A stretch of 52,435 bases of DNA. Origin: an uncultured Hungatella sp. Lineage in GTDB: Bacteria > Bacillota > Clostridia > Lachnospirales > Lachnospiraceae. Location: assembly GCA_947066955.1 (NCBI GenBank), contig CAMTAF010000011.1, positions 1 to 52,435 of the forward strand. Reading direction: 5' to 3'. Positions 16,770-25,550 of this stretch are shown piece after piece (within the stretch, counting starts at the first letter, position 1; each line of letters opens with the position of its first letter). The position numbers and the translations under genes were made by a program. The notes below the pieces were generated by a model that was given only the letters and a program-made list of their open reading frames with translations, was not told the DNA's origin and did not search any database.

Positions 16770-17648
16770 TCACCAAAATTTTAAAATATCAGATAGCACC
16801 AGCTCCCACAGCTCCCAAAACACTGCTAGCCCTATCCCAACACCAATTCCAAAAGTCATAACTGTCAGACCGGCCTTCCATATCTTTTCCCTTGACTGGC
16901 TGGGAGCCATTGCCTTTTCATCTCCTCCTCTCCGTCTTCCCATAAGCCTTTGCAGCTCCTGTTTCAACTCGGTTATGGAGCCGTAACGGTTTTTCATGTC
17001 AACCTGGGTGCATTTTTTCACCACCTCCCCGAGTTTCCCTGATGCGATCTTCTCGGTGACCGGGCAGCCTGTGAGCATGTAGTTTAAGACTACGCCCACA
17101 GCGTAGATGTCGGTGCGCACATCTGACTGGGAAAATCCATACTGCTCCGGAGCCGCGTAGCCGGGCGTGCCGATGCACCGGGTATCTTTAGTCTCTCCCT
17201 CCTCATAGCGCCGGGCCGCGTTGTAGTCGATCAATTTTACCACACCGTCATTGGAGATCAGGATGTTGGAGGGCTTGATGTCCCGGTGGATAATGGGCTT
17301 GTACCGCACATGAAGGCACTCTAAGGCCTCGCACAGCTGCACCAGGATCTCCAGAGTCTCCTGTCTCAAAAAGATGCATCCCTGTTCTATCTTCTCCATC
17401 AGGGTCTCGCCCGGAATGTACTCTTCTATAATGTAAAGGACTCCCTCCTGTTCCTGGCACAGAATGATCTTTGGGATGTGGGGATCCTGAATCCGGCTGA
17501 TGCTCTCATAGACTTCCGGATCAAAGTCCCTCCTGCACTTTTTTACAAATACCTTGCTGCTGGCCTTGTCCAGCACCAGCCACACATCCCGCTCTTTTCC
17601 CAGACGGGCGATCTCCTCATAACCTTCCAACGCGGTCTCCTTTTCCAT
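16770..17648 (-). CDS. Ser/Thr protein kinase with C-terminal membrane anchor
   Basis: A 292-aa Hanks-type kinase. Visible motifs (numbered from the 17648 start): ATP-anchoring lysine in VFVKK (36/37), catalytic loop HRDIKPSN (121-128), and GTPGYAAPEQYG (160-171). The Mg-binding triad reads DYN (141-143) instead of DFG, and the glycine-rich loop is poor. A single membrane helix near residues 254-275 leaves almost no extracytoplasmic domain, so no PASTA sensor is present. The start at 17648 has AAAGGA upstream; an upstream in-frame ATG at 17705 is less likely. The nearby divergent HTH gene at 18509 is, from memory, a frequent partner of such kinases in Lachnospiraceae. No PP2C phosphatase or FHA protein is visible. 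Confidence 0.88.
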   Translation of the reverse strand: MEKETALEGYEEIARLGKERDVWLVLDKASSKVFVKKCRRDFDPEVYESISRIQDPHIPKIILCQEQEGVLYIIEEYIPGETLMEKIEQGCIFLRQETLEILVQLCEALECLHVRYKPIIHRDIKPSNILISNDGVVKLIDYNAARRYEEGETKDTRCIGTPGYAAPEQYGFSQSDVRTDIYAVGVVLNYMLTGCPVTEKIASGKLGEVVKKCTQVDMKNRYGSITELKQELQRLMGRRRGGDEKAMAPSQSREKIWKAGLTVMTFGIGVGIGLAVFWELWELVLSDILKFW

Positions 17649-17759
17649 CGATTCCTTTCCACTCCTATAGCCGCCGCTGCCCATGATCAGCAACCTGCCT
17701 CTCACAAGTCCGGCGGTGTTCCCACAGAAATTCCTTTGATTTTATTTTCCCATGTGGTA

Positions 17760-17793
17760 AAATGATACCATAAATTGATGCCAAAGAAAACCA
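17760..17793. repeat. Direct repeat, left copy
   Basis: A 34-bp sequence beginning AAATGATACC and ending AAGAAAACCA. It recurs at 18392-18425 with 32 of 34 bases identical in the same orientation. The two copies bracket 598 bp of decayed HTH genes lying between the kinase and its divergent partner, so the inner segment may be an insertion or a duplication product. Confidence 0.75.
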
Positions 17794-17833
17794 GTTAACC
17801 GAATCAAGTTGCAGAGCAGCCATTCGCTTATGA

Positions 17834-18148
17834 GCAAACAGCGGAGCGGATTACGAATATTTGCTTGACAAGGACAAGATATCACGCTTATTGACCGGTT
17901 CGCAGGAAGAAAGCGGCACAGATATGGAAAAAATTGCCCGTGGACTGGGAAAAAGCGTGGATTTTTTTTTAGCGGAATCTATCAGCATTCCACAAGTGGG
18001 AAGCTTCGCCATAAATAAAATCGCGTTTTATGCCGGGGAACCATCTCACAAGCAGGAACAGATCGCAAAGCAGTTAATGGAGCTCATGGAAAATATGGAT
18101 GAAGTAATGAGCGCCAAAAGTCGATTTGAGAATGTAGCAAGGGGATAA
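17834..18148 (+). pseudogene. Truncated XRE-type regulator remnant
   Basis: The open frame runs from just after a TGA at 17831 to a TAA at 18148. It lacks an ATG with a ribosome site; the first possible start is a TTG at 17861. The peptide part MEKIARGLGKSVDFFLAES resembles the end of a Cro/CI helix-turn-helix domain (the usual LEKIA..L..S.D.LL pattern), so the DNA-binding helices have been lost. It is more AT-rich than the flanks. Confidence 0.5.
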
Positions 18149-18151
18149 GGA

Positions 18152-18316
18152 ATGGATATAGAGCGCTTACGAAAAATCATTGCGTATAGTGATACGAATC
18201 GTGAAGAAATCTGTTCCATGGTAAAGCGATTCTGCGCATTCGCTGGAATTGAATATGATAGCGGCCTTCCTAACATTTTACAAATATTATACAAAGTGGC
18301 AACGAGAACGATTTGA
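18152..18316 (+). CDS. Short 54-aa ORF next to the HTH remnant
   Basis: A 54-codon ORF (start MDIERLRKIIAYSDTNREE) that begins three bases after the preceding stop, with GGGGATAAGGA as ribosome site. The arrangement suggests the second gene of a former two-gene HTH unit. It is unrecognised and may be truncated at its 3' end, because sequence up to the right-hand direct repeat shows no continued frame. Confidence 0.35.
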   Translation: MDIERLRKIIAYSDTNREEICSMVKRFCAFAGIEYDSGLPNILQILYKVATRTI

Positions 18317-18391
18317 TAATATGAGTTCTGATGAATTTAACAATGCGGCGATTGCATACTCCAAACAAAATCCATTTTGTAAAAAGATTAG

Positions 18392-18425
18392 AAATGATAC
18401 CACAATTTGATGCCAAAGAAAACCA
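18392..18425. repeat. Direct repeat, right copy
   Basis: Second copy of the 34-bp sequence at 17760-17793 (two mismatches). It is followed within six bases by repeat family 1 copy C. Confidence 0.75.
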
Positions 18426-18430
18426 ATCAT

Positions 18431-18483
18431 TAGGATGCCTTCCGACGACCTGGCAGGTGCCGCGAAGCGGCGCGTGCCGATAC
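18431..18483 (+). repeat. Dispersed palindromic repeat family 1, copy C (partial)
   Basis: This copy lacks the 5' arm of hairpin 1 but keeps ATGCCTTCCGACGACCTGG, the CCGCG-AAG-CGGCG hairpin and CGTGCCGATAC. It is on the plus strand because the downstream gene (18509) is on the plus strand, so its polarity relative to transcription matches the other copies. Confidence 0.8.
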
Positions 18484-18508
18484 CATGACCATACTAGGAG
18501 GAACCGCC

Positions 18509-18949
18509 ATGCTGCCTGAACGCCCCTCTACCGGAGAACTGCAAAACATCCTGCTCGACACCCACTCTCAAAAGGGTCTCGAGGATTATCTGGAACAGCA
18601 CACAATGCCTGACTCTGATCTGTCATTTTCCGCGGCGTTCCAGGCTCTTCTGGAACGCCACGGTCTTGCCAAGGCCAGGGTCATACAGGCTTCCAACTTA
18701 GACCGCACCTACGCCTATCAGGTTTTAAGCGGCGCCAAGCTTCCCGGGAGGGATAAGATTCTGGCTCTGGGCATTGGCGCCGGATTTTCGGTAAAAGAGG
18801 TCCAGCAACTTTTGAAATGCGCCAAAACAGGGATCCTCTACTCCAGGTCCTCCCGGGATGCGGTTATTCTCTACGGCATTGAAAATCAGCTGGGGCTGAT
18901 TGCGGTCAATGAGCTGCTGCTGGAGAGGGGGGAGCGAATCATCCAGTAG
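18509..18949 (+). CDS. HTH protein, likely partner of the Ser/Thr kinase
   Basis: A 146-aa protein with an XRE-like helix-turn-helix around residues 48-85 (LLERHGLAKARVIQASNL...YAYQVLSGAKLPGRDKIL). It continues into a helical C-terminal domain with YSRSSRDAVILYGIENQ. Kinase-linked HTH proteins of Lachnospiraceae that I recall share this layout. The ATG at 18509 is preferred to 18485 because AGGAGG lies eight bases upstream of it. It diverges from the kinase gene at 16770-17648, from which it is now separated by direct repeats, a decayed regulator and repeat copy C. It converges on the 6-phospho-beta-glucosidase gene, only 9 bp away. Confidence 0.75.
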   Translation: MLPERPSTGELQNILLDTHSQKGLEDYLEQHTMPDSDLSFSAAFQALLERHGLAKARVIQASNLDRTYAYQVLSGAKLPGRDKILALGIGAGFSVKEVQQLLKCAKTGILYSRSSRDAVILYGIENQLGLIAVNELLLERGERIIQ

Positions 18950-18958
18950 AGGGGATCC

Positions 18959-20500
<1,542 letters not shown>

Positions 20501-20506
20501 TCAATG

Positions 20507-20588
20507 TATCGGCACGCGCCGCTTACGCGTCACCTGCCAGCTCGTCGGAAGGCATCTTAAGAAACGCTGACGCGTTTGCCTTCCTCCT
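20507..20588 (-). repeat. Dispersed palindromic repeat family 1, copy D
   Basis: A full-length copy in the IIA-GH1 gap. Bases in both hairpins differ from copies A and B but with compensating changes (for example AAACGC/GCGTTT instead of AATGC/GCATT), which supports conserved RNA or DNA secondary structure. It starts beside the IIA stop codon and ends about 25 bp before the GH1 start. Confidence 0.85.
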
Positions 20589-20589
20589 T

Positions 20590-20916
20590 TTACCGCTCCA
20601 TCAGCATCTTTATGATGGGAAGCAGCTTTTTTGTCATCCTTAACTCCGTGTTGATAGTCATGATGGTATCCTGGGCATGGATAAACAGCAGCGAATACTC
20701 CATATTCTCCCCGCTGACCTGGCTCTGGATCACCTCTGTCTGGGCATTGTGGGCCTTGACGATCAGCTCCTCCGCCTCCTTAAGCAGCGTCTCCGCCTTT
20801 TCAAGGTCCGCGTCCGCCATAGCTGCCAGGGCCTCATCGATCTTCATCCTCCCGTCCCCGGCATTCATCACAACCTCGATTGCGACAGCATTGATATCTT
20901 TCATAATATTACCCAT
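20590..20916 (-). CDS. PTS lactose/cellobiose-family IIA component
   Basis: A 108-aa soluble phosphocarrier of the Lac family that takes phosphate from HPr and passes it to IIB. The phosphorylated histidine should be His80 in FIHAQDTIMT. Length and helical pattern match LacF/CelC proteins. The ribosome site is AGGAAGG. It lies between IIC and the GH1 gene, with repeat family 2 upstream and family 1 downstream. Confidence 0.94.
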   Translation of the reverse strand: MGNIMKDINAVAIEVVMNAGDGRMKIDEALAAMADADLEKAETLLKEAEELIVKAHNAQTEVIQSQVSGENMEYSLLFIHAQDTIMTINTELRMTKKLLPIIKMLMER

Positions 20917-20932
20917 TCCTTCCTGCTAAGCC

Positions 20933-21024
20933 TTCGTGCGCCCGGCATCGAATATATCACCACACATGTAAATATGGCGGGCACACTTGGCATACCTGAT
21001 CTTAGATCGCCTGCGGCGATGAAC
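20933..21024 (-). repeat. Dispersed repeat family 2, copy 1 (IIC-IIA gap)
   Basis: A 92-bp element in transcript sense starting TTCATCGCCGCAGGCGATC (hairpin ATCGCC/GGCGAT), with a shared core CAGGTATGCCAAGTGTGCCC and an end GATGCCGGGCGCACGAA. The second copy, of the same length, is at 38854-38945 on the same strand. It nearly fills the IIC-IIA gap. Confidence 0.8.
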
Positions 21025-21040
21025 TTTCATTGTAAATATA

Positions 21041-22309
21041 TTACGCGTTGGCCTTTGCAGCTGCCTTCGCAGCCTTGGCTGCGGCCCGCTCTTCCTCTTT
21101 CTTAAACTCCGCTTTATCCGCTGCTTTAAAGAATGGATACCAGATCAGGGCAGCGATGACAAAGTTAATGCACACCAGAAGCACGTTGCGGATATCTCCG
21201 CCGGACATAAAGAACGCAGAGACCGCATTGGGCGCGAAGTTCATGTCAAAGTTTACATAGTTGATGGTGCCCCATCCCATGGCGAACCACAGATAGGAGA
21301 AGCCAGGCAGAATAATGGCGATGAGAACCGTGGGAATCAGCATAAACGGATTGCCCACCACGGCGCCGTACTGCAAGGGCTCATTGATGTTGAACACAGA
21401 CGGAACCAGCGTGGCCTTGCCCAGGAGCCGGTATTTCTTTGATTTCGCCTTCAGCATGTACAGGGCCAGGGGCAGCGTGGCGCCCTGTCCGCCAATGTGG
21501 TGATAGCGGCTGAAACCGTAGGCATAGATGTTCTTGGGAGCCAGGCCGGCTGCCACCATGGAGGCGTTCTCCGCGATCGCCGCCTGGGTGATGCTCCGTG
21601 TCACAGGGGTGAACACCCAGCCGGACACACCGAAGAAGTAGAAAATATTCTGCAAAAATACGATGAGCACCACGCCGGGAGCGCTCTGGGCAAAGCCGGT
21701 CACCGGCTTCATGATGATCTGCACCATGGTGAACACATCGATCTTGAGAGCGTAGGTGAAAATATATCCCACCGTCAGGCTCAGAATGATAGCGATAATA
21801 TTGTCAAACCAGTTTTTGATAAAATCAGGAAGCACGCTGTCCTCGCTGAAAAAGGAAAACTTGTTCATTGCCTTGTATACAGCCGACACCAGAAGGCCTA
21901 CCACCATGGCGGTAAACATGCCGCCTGCGCCGAACTTGGACATAGACACCAGGGAGCCTCCCTCCACGGTCTCAAAGTTCATGCACATCAGGAAAACGCC
22001 GATTCCTGTGAACCCGGCGATCATGGCCCGGTCCTTTTTGCCGATCTTGTTCATACAGTTGTACGGGATCACGTAGGCCACAAACAGGCCGATGAGGCCG
22101 AAGGAAAAGGTACTGATGGGGGAGATGTCCGGCAGAATCGGAATAAACCTCCTCAAAATCGCCCACAGGGACGGGATGGTGCTGACCATGGAAAACGGAA
22201 CAATGTACAAAATCGCGTCAGCCACAATGCTGAACCAGAAATTTTTTGTGATCTTGTTGACAACGGGGACCAAATTTTTCTCGATCCACGCCTGAATCTT
22301 ATTCATCAT
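21041..22309 (-). CDS. PTS cellobiose/lactose-family IIC permease
   Basis: A 422-aa integral membrane protein forming the sugar channel of the PTS. It has about ten hydrophobic segments, begins with the amphipathic helix typical of CelB/LicC proteins (IQAWIEKNLVPVV), and contains the family motif INEPLQYGAVVGNP used in sugar binding. The C-terminal tail is an Ala/Lys/Glu-rich run. Exact sugar specificity is not readable; the linked GH1 enzyme suggests a beta-glucoside such as cellobiose. GAGGAG precedes the double ATG. Confidence 0.95.
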   Translation of the reverse strand: MMNKIQAWIEKNLVPVVNKITKNFWFSIVADAILYIVPFSMVSTIPSLWAILRRFIPILPDISPISTFSFGLIGLFVAYVIPYNCMNKIGKKDRAMIAGFTGIGVFLMCMNFETVEGGSLVSMSKFGAGGMFTAMVVGLLVSAVYKAMNKFSFFSEDSVLPDFIKNWFDNIIAIILSLTVGYIFTYALKIDVFTMVQIIMKPVTGFAQSAPGVVLIVFLQNIFYFFGVSGWVFTPVTRSITQAAIAENASMVAAGLAPKNIYAYGFSRYHHIGGQGATLPLALYMLKAKSKKYRLLGKATLVPSVFNINEPLQYGAVVGNPFMLIPTVLIAIILPGFSYLWFAMGWGTINYVNFDMNFAPNAVSAFFMSGGDIRNVLLVCINFVIAALIWYPFFKAADKAEFKKEEERAAAKAAKAAAKANA

Positions 22310-22376
22310 AGGTTTTTTCTCCTCGTTTCATAAGGTTGCCGTATCACTGGACGGGGTCACAGATGACAGTGGCCAT

Positions 22377-22688
22377 TTACTTTTCATTATAAAATTCAAT
22401 AGCAGACTCCAGGATGCTCTCGCCGTCCAGGGCCGCGTAATCGTCCGGGTCGATGGAGGTCACCTTCACGTTGTGGCCTTTCAGCATCTCCTGGTACTCC
22501 GGCACCTCGGCGGAAAAATGAGGCCCTAAAAGCAGCACATCGATCTTGTCCGCGTACTCTGACACCTGGGACTTGCTGACCGCGTGGATGGTCACATCCA
22601 GGTTCTGAGCCTTTGCCGCCTTTCTCATGTTGGCTGCCATAAAGCCGGTGGAAGCTCCGATGCCGCACGCAAGTAAAATTCTGATCAT
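22377..22688 (-). CDS. PTS lactose/cellobiose-family IIB component
   Basis: A 103-aa cytosolic phosphotransfer protein. The phospho-cysteine is Cys8 in ILLACGIGASTGF, the typical P-loop of the Lac-family IIB. It passes phosphate from IIA to the sugar crossing IIC. It is the first of the transport genes after the regulator, separated from it by about 290 bp containing a long hairpin. Confidence 0.95.
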   Translation of the reverse strand: MIRILLACGIGASTGFMAANMRKAAKAQNLDVTIHAVSKSQVSEYADKIDVLLLGPHFSAEVPEYQEMLKGHNVKVTSIDPDDYAALDGESILESAIEFYNEK

Positions 22689-22979
22689 AATTCAAATTCC
22701 CCTTTCTGTTTTTTATATAGTTTTCTGTTTCTTATGACCATATTTTAAGACAGAATCCATGATTTATAAAACAGAGTTCTTTCCGGCAAGACGGCAATAT
22801 AGACAGATTGCCGCCTTGCCGGAAATTCACTTATACAGGCGCTCGGGGACTGCCCCTGGCCTGTTCCTGCCCAATAAGAAAAGGATCCCCAGCGCCGGCT
22901 TCCTATGTGCCAAAATGACGCTGTGGATCCAAAATCTCAAGGCCGGATCCGCCAAAAATCCCTTCCCTTCACCGCGGGA
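22689..22979. other. Gap between PRD regulator and PTS transport genes
   Basis: Contains an 18-bp imperfect stem (22780-22790 plus 22792-22798, paired with 22807-22813 plus 22815-22825) with an 8-nt loop. Between this and the IIB start the minus strand is AT-rich with a TATATA box but no clear -35. No ORF seen. The hairpin has no T-run directly after it, so it looks more like a processing or mRNA-stability element, or a regulatory structure, than a simple terminator. Confidence 0.5.
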
Positions 22980-24872
22980 TCAGGTGATCCTCCTTAAGAA
23001 TTCTTCAAATGTACTTGTCTTCAGAAGTTCAATGGTCCGGCTGGTGGAGTTAAACAGGTCCACTACCAGATCAAACGCCGGGGTGAAGTATTTCATCTCC
23101 TGTCTGGCGATTCCCACCAGAAGGATAAAGTGGACGGTCTTTCTCCCCCACCGGATGGGCATGTTGTTGTGAACCACACAGATGAACGACCTCTCCGCGT
23201 TCTGGCTGATGGCGTGGGGCATAGCCAGGACATCGGTAAAAGCTGTGCTGGAAACCGACTCCCGCAGCACCACATCCTGGATGAACGCCTCCTTGATATA
23301 TCCCTGCTCCAGGCACCGTTGACCCATAAACCGGATGTAGGCCTCCTCATCCTCCAGAACCAGGTTTCTGAAATACAGCTCCCTGTGAAAAAGGCTCTGG
23401 AAAAAGGTCCTGGTGTGCTCCAGTTTTTTCTCCTCCTCAATATGGTCCAGCTTCCCCCGGATGTCGTCCATATTTTTTCTGGTCAGGATAGGACTTACCT
23501 GGACGATGCGTCTCCCCTCACTCTCCACAGGCAGGGTGGTGATCACCAGGTCGCTGACCGTGGCGTGCTGGAGAAAGCAGCTGACGGAAAGCACGTTTCT
23601 GATCAGAAGCCGGTCCTTAAAAGCGTCGCTGATGTCGCTGACCAGCTTTTTCGAATAAGAGTGATAGGACTCCACCACAATGGTGCAGGTGACCATCTCT
23701 TTGTGCTGCCTGCTGTTCTCCAAGTAAGCGCCGAAGTGGAAGGCGATAAAGGCGATCTCGTCCTCATTGAAGGTCACCTGGTAGATATGGGCAAAATTGT
23801 GGGCAAAAAACACTGCCATGTCGTAGACCGGCGCATAGTCCTTTTTCAGCTGGGGCCCCACCGGGTTGGGGATTCCCATCTGGTAGGCGCACCGCTGATA
23901 GGCGTAGTATACGTGAAGGACAAACTGCATGATAAAATCATTGTCAAATTCCGGGATGCAGTACCGTTCAGACACCAGAGAGAGGAGCGAGGTCACATTG
24001 CTGATAAACTCATGGCTGATGACGCTGCGGATATCCACTGTCTCGTGCTCCGCCGACAGGGCGATGAGAATCAGGATCTGCTGGTAGTCTCTCTCCGGGA
24101 TCTGGATCCCGTGGTTCTCCATAAAATTGGCAGAGATCATATCCGCCAGAGCCTTGATCTCCTCCCTGTCATAGAGAGACTCCAAAAGCCCGTCAGTGGA
24201 GACATGGGTCTCCTGCTCCTCTAAGCCGTCGCCTGACTGAAGCCGGATGAGAATCACCAGGATATGAACCATCAGGTTATTCAGGGAGTAATCGTTGAGG
24301 TAAATCTGGGCCTTCTGGAAAACCGGATACAACTCCTGCATGATCCCGTCGATGTCCTGCTGGGGAAACAGCTGCACAAGGGACTCGTCCGTGTTCCAAA
24401 AGCTGTAGGAATCGCTGGTGGCGATATACCCGATGAGCCTCCGCTTGTTCCGCTCACTGCCCTTGAGACAAAACTGGTAATTGCTGGACTCGATGCGAAG
24501 GCCGTATTCTTTTACCATGCTTTTTATCTGGGGAATAATCACGTTAACCACGGTGCTGGCGCTGACGAAAAGCCGGTCCGCCTCGTCGAAGGCGTTAATC
24601 CCCTCTTTGCTGGTGAGCAAATCGGACAACACCTGCCAGGACCGGGCCTCGTTCTCGGAAATGCCGTTGTCAGGGGCAGCCGCGCCTTCCTCCAGACGAT
24701 ATCCCTCCCGCGAGGAGACGATGGATACGTCCCCCCTCTCATTCAGCACCTTTATGTAGTTGCGGACCGTCCTCTCGCTGGTGCCCAGCATCCCTGCCAG
24801 GATCGCCGCCGGGATGCTCTTGTCTGACTCCGAGAGAATCCGGATCAGCTCATTTTGCTTGTTATTCTTCAT
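22980..24872 (-). CDS. PRD-containing transcriptional activator (LicR/MtlR type)
   Basis: A 630-aa regulator that senses PTS phosphorylation. Order of parts: N-terminal winged helix (IPAAILAGMLGTSERTVRNYIKVL, residues 18-41), a second Mga-like HTH region, two PRD domains with conserved histidines (about 190-290 and 300-410), a degenerate IIB-like domain (about 415-490), and a IIA-type domain (about 490-630) with its phospho-histidine in MPHA. The IIB-like domain lacks the usual cysteine P-loop (reads VVESYHSYSKK). It should act on DNA, not as an RNA antiterminator. It lies between HPr and IIB in the operon; the target is presumably this operon. Confidence 0.9.
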   Translation of the reverse strand: MKNNKQNELIRILSESDKSIPAAILAGMLGTSERTVRNYIKVLNERGDVSIVSSREGYRLEEGAAAPDNGISENEARSWQVLSDLLTSKEGINAFDEADRLFVSASTVVNVIIPQIKSMVKEYGLRIESSNYQFCLKGSERNKRRLIGYIATSDSYSFWNTDESLVQLFPQQDIDGIMQELYPVFQKAQIYLNDYSLNNLMVHILVILIRLQSGDGLEEQETHVSTDGLLESLYDREEIKALADMISANFMENHGIQIPERDYQQILILIALSAEHETVDIRSVISHEFISNVTSLLSLVSERYCIPEFDNDFIMQFVLHVYYAYQRCAYQMGIPNPVGPQLKKDYAPVYDMAVFFAHNFAHIYQVTFNEDEIAFIAFHFGAYLENSRQHKEMVTCTIVVESYHSYSKKLVSDISDAFKDRLLIRNVLSVSCFLQHATVSDLVITTLPVESEGRRIVQVSPILTRKNMDDIRGKLDHIEEEKKLEHTRTFFQSLFHRELYFRNLVLEDEEAYIRFMGQRCLEQGYIKEAFIQDVVLRESVSSTAFTDVLAMPHAISQNAERSFICVVHNNMPIRWGRKTVHFILLVGIARQEMKYFTPAFDLVVDLFNSTSRTIELLKTSTFEEFLRRIT

Positions 24873-24917
24873 GTCATAGGACTCCTTATCTTCGCTGGCC
24901 GCCGTGAGACCGGCCTG

Positions 24918-25175
24918 TCAGAGATTGTTCTCCACAAAATCTCTTAAGGCTTCCATGGCCTCCTCCTCCTGGTCTCCCTCCGTCTCCAGGATGATCTCCT
25001 GGCCGTACTTTGCCCCAAGTCCCATAACTCCAAAGATCTTCTTGGCATCCGCCCTCCGGCCTCCCTGCATGACCGTGACCCTGCAGGGATATGACAGGGC
25101 CAGCTTTGTGAGAAAACCGGCGGGCTGGGCGTGCAGGCCCATCTTGTCGGTGATGATGTAGTGAAATGATTTCAT
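24918..25175 (-). CDS. HPr-family phosphocarrier protein lacking Ser46
   Basis: An 85-aa HPr-like protein. His15 in MGLHAQPAGF, the site phosphorylated by enzyme I, is intact. The regulatory site that should read KSI has KKI (Lys46), so HPr kinase cannot phosphorylate it. It would therefore work in transport or regulator control but not in CcpA-type repression. The start at 25175 has GAGGT five to six bases upstream; a longer reading from 25220 runs through the terminator-like hairpin. It is the first gene of the PTS operon, 45 bp before the regulator. Confidence 0.92.
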   Translation of the reverse strand: MKSFHYIITDKMGLHAQPAGFLTKLALSYPCRVTVMQGGRRADAKKIFGVMGLGAKYGQEIILETEGDQEEEAMEALRDFVENNL

Positions 25176-25192
25176 TGGTGACCTCTCATAGG

Positions 25193-25244
25193 TAAAAAGC
25201 CGATGACTTTCCGCAGCCATCTTATTTTGCGGAAAATCATCAGC
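25193..25244 (-). terminator. Terminator or attenuator in front of the PTS operon
   Basis: Arms 25229-25244 and 25199-25214 form a 16-bp stem with two imperfect pairs, followed in transcript sense by CTTTTTA (25199-25193). It ends only about 18 bp before the HPr ATG, leaving no room for a promoter behind it. Transcripts of the PTS operon must therefore cross it or start very close to it, which suggests attenuation. Confidence 0.65.
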
Positions 25245-25265
25245 CTGATATAAGTGGGTTTCATG

Positions 25266-25433
25266 CTATTCTTTGATAAAGTCCAGCTCTGTAAGATTGA
25301 TTCCAGAAGCCATGAGGATAACCTTTAAAGCGGTATAACGCCTTTTCATCTTCCGATACGCCTCCGAATCCTTATCACAGGAAATCATATAATCCTGCAG
25401 CCGTTCAAATTCTTCAATATTTCTCTGCGTCAT
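25266..25433 (-). CDS. Conserved-looking 55-aa protein
   Basis: A 55-codon ORF starting MTQRNIEEFERLQDYM, charged and helical, ending GINLTELDFIKE. From memory, similar short hypothetical proteins occur in other Lachnospiraceae. A ten-codon frame (MAVKAWCKKK) overlaps its start by ATGA, a possible leader peptide. A clear promoter (25482-25510) lies upstream, and the terminator-like hairpin at 25193-25244 lies 22 bp downstream. Function unknown. Confidence 0.65.
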   Translation of the reverse strand: MTQRNIEEFERLQDYMISCDKDSEAYRKMKRRYTALKVILMASGINLTELDFIKE

Positions 25434-25481
25434 TTCTTTTTGCACCAGGCTTTCACCGCCATTTCTTTATCTGTTCTTTCT

Positions 25482-25510
25482 ATTATAGTCCATAAATAAA
25501 AGACTGTAAA
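25482..25510 (-). promoter_or_regulatory. Promoter of the 55-aa gene and possibly the PTS operon
   Basis: TTTACA (25510-25505), a 17-nt spacer and TATAAT (25487-25482) on the minus strand. It is the nearest good promoter upstream of the HPr-PTS genes. Confidence 0.7.
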
Positions 25511-25550
25511 GCCTGACTTTTGCGGCGCGGACCTATCTGAACTGATACTC

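Noticed and set aside
21497-22333. A His/Gly-rich 278-aa plus-strand frame
   Set aside because: Antisense of the PTS IIC gene; histidine richness comes from reading membrane codons backwards.
23130-24224. A 364-aa plus-strand frame opposite the PRD regulator
   Set aside because: Antisense shadow; the regulator on the minus strand has clear domains.
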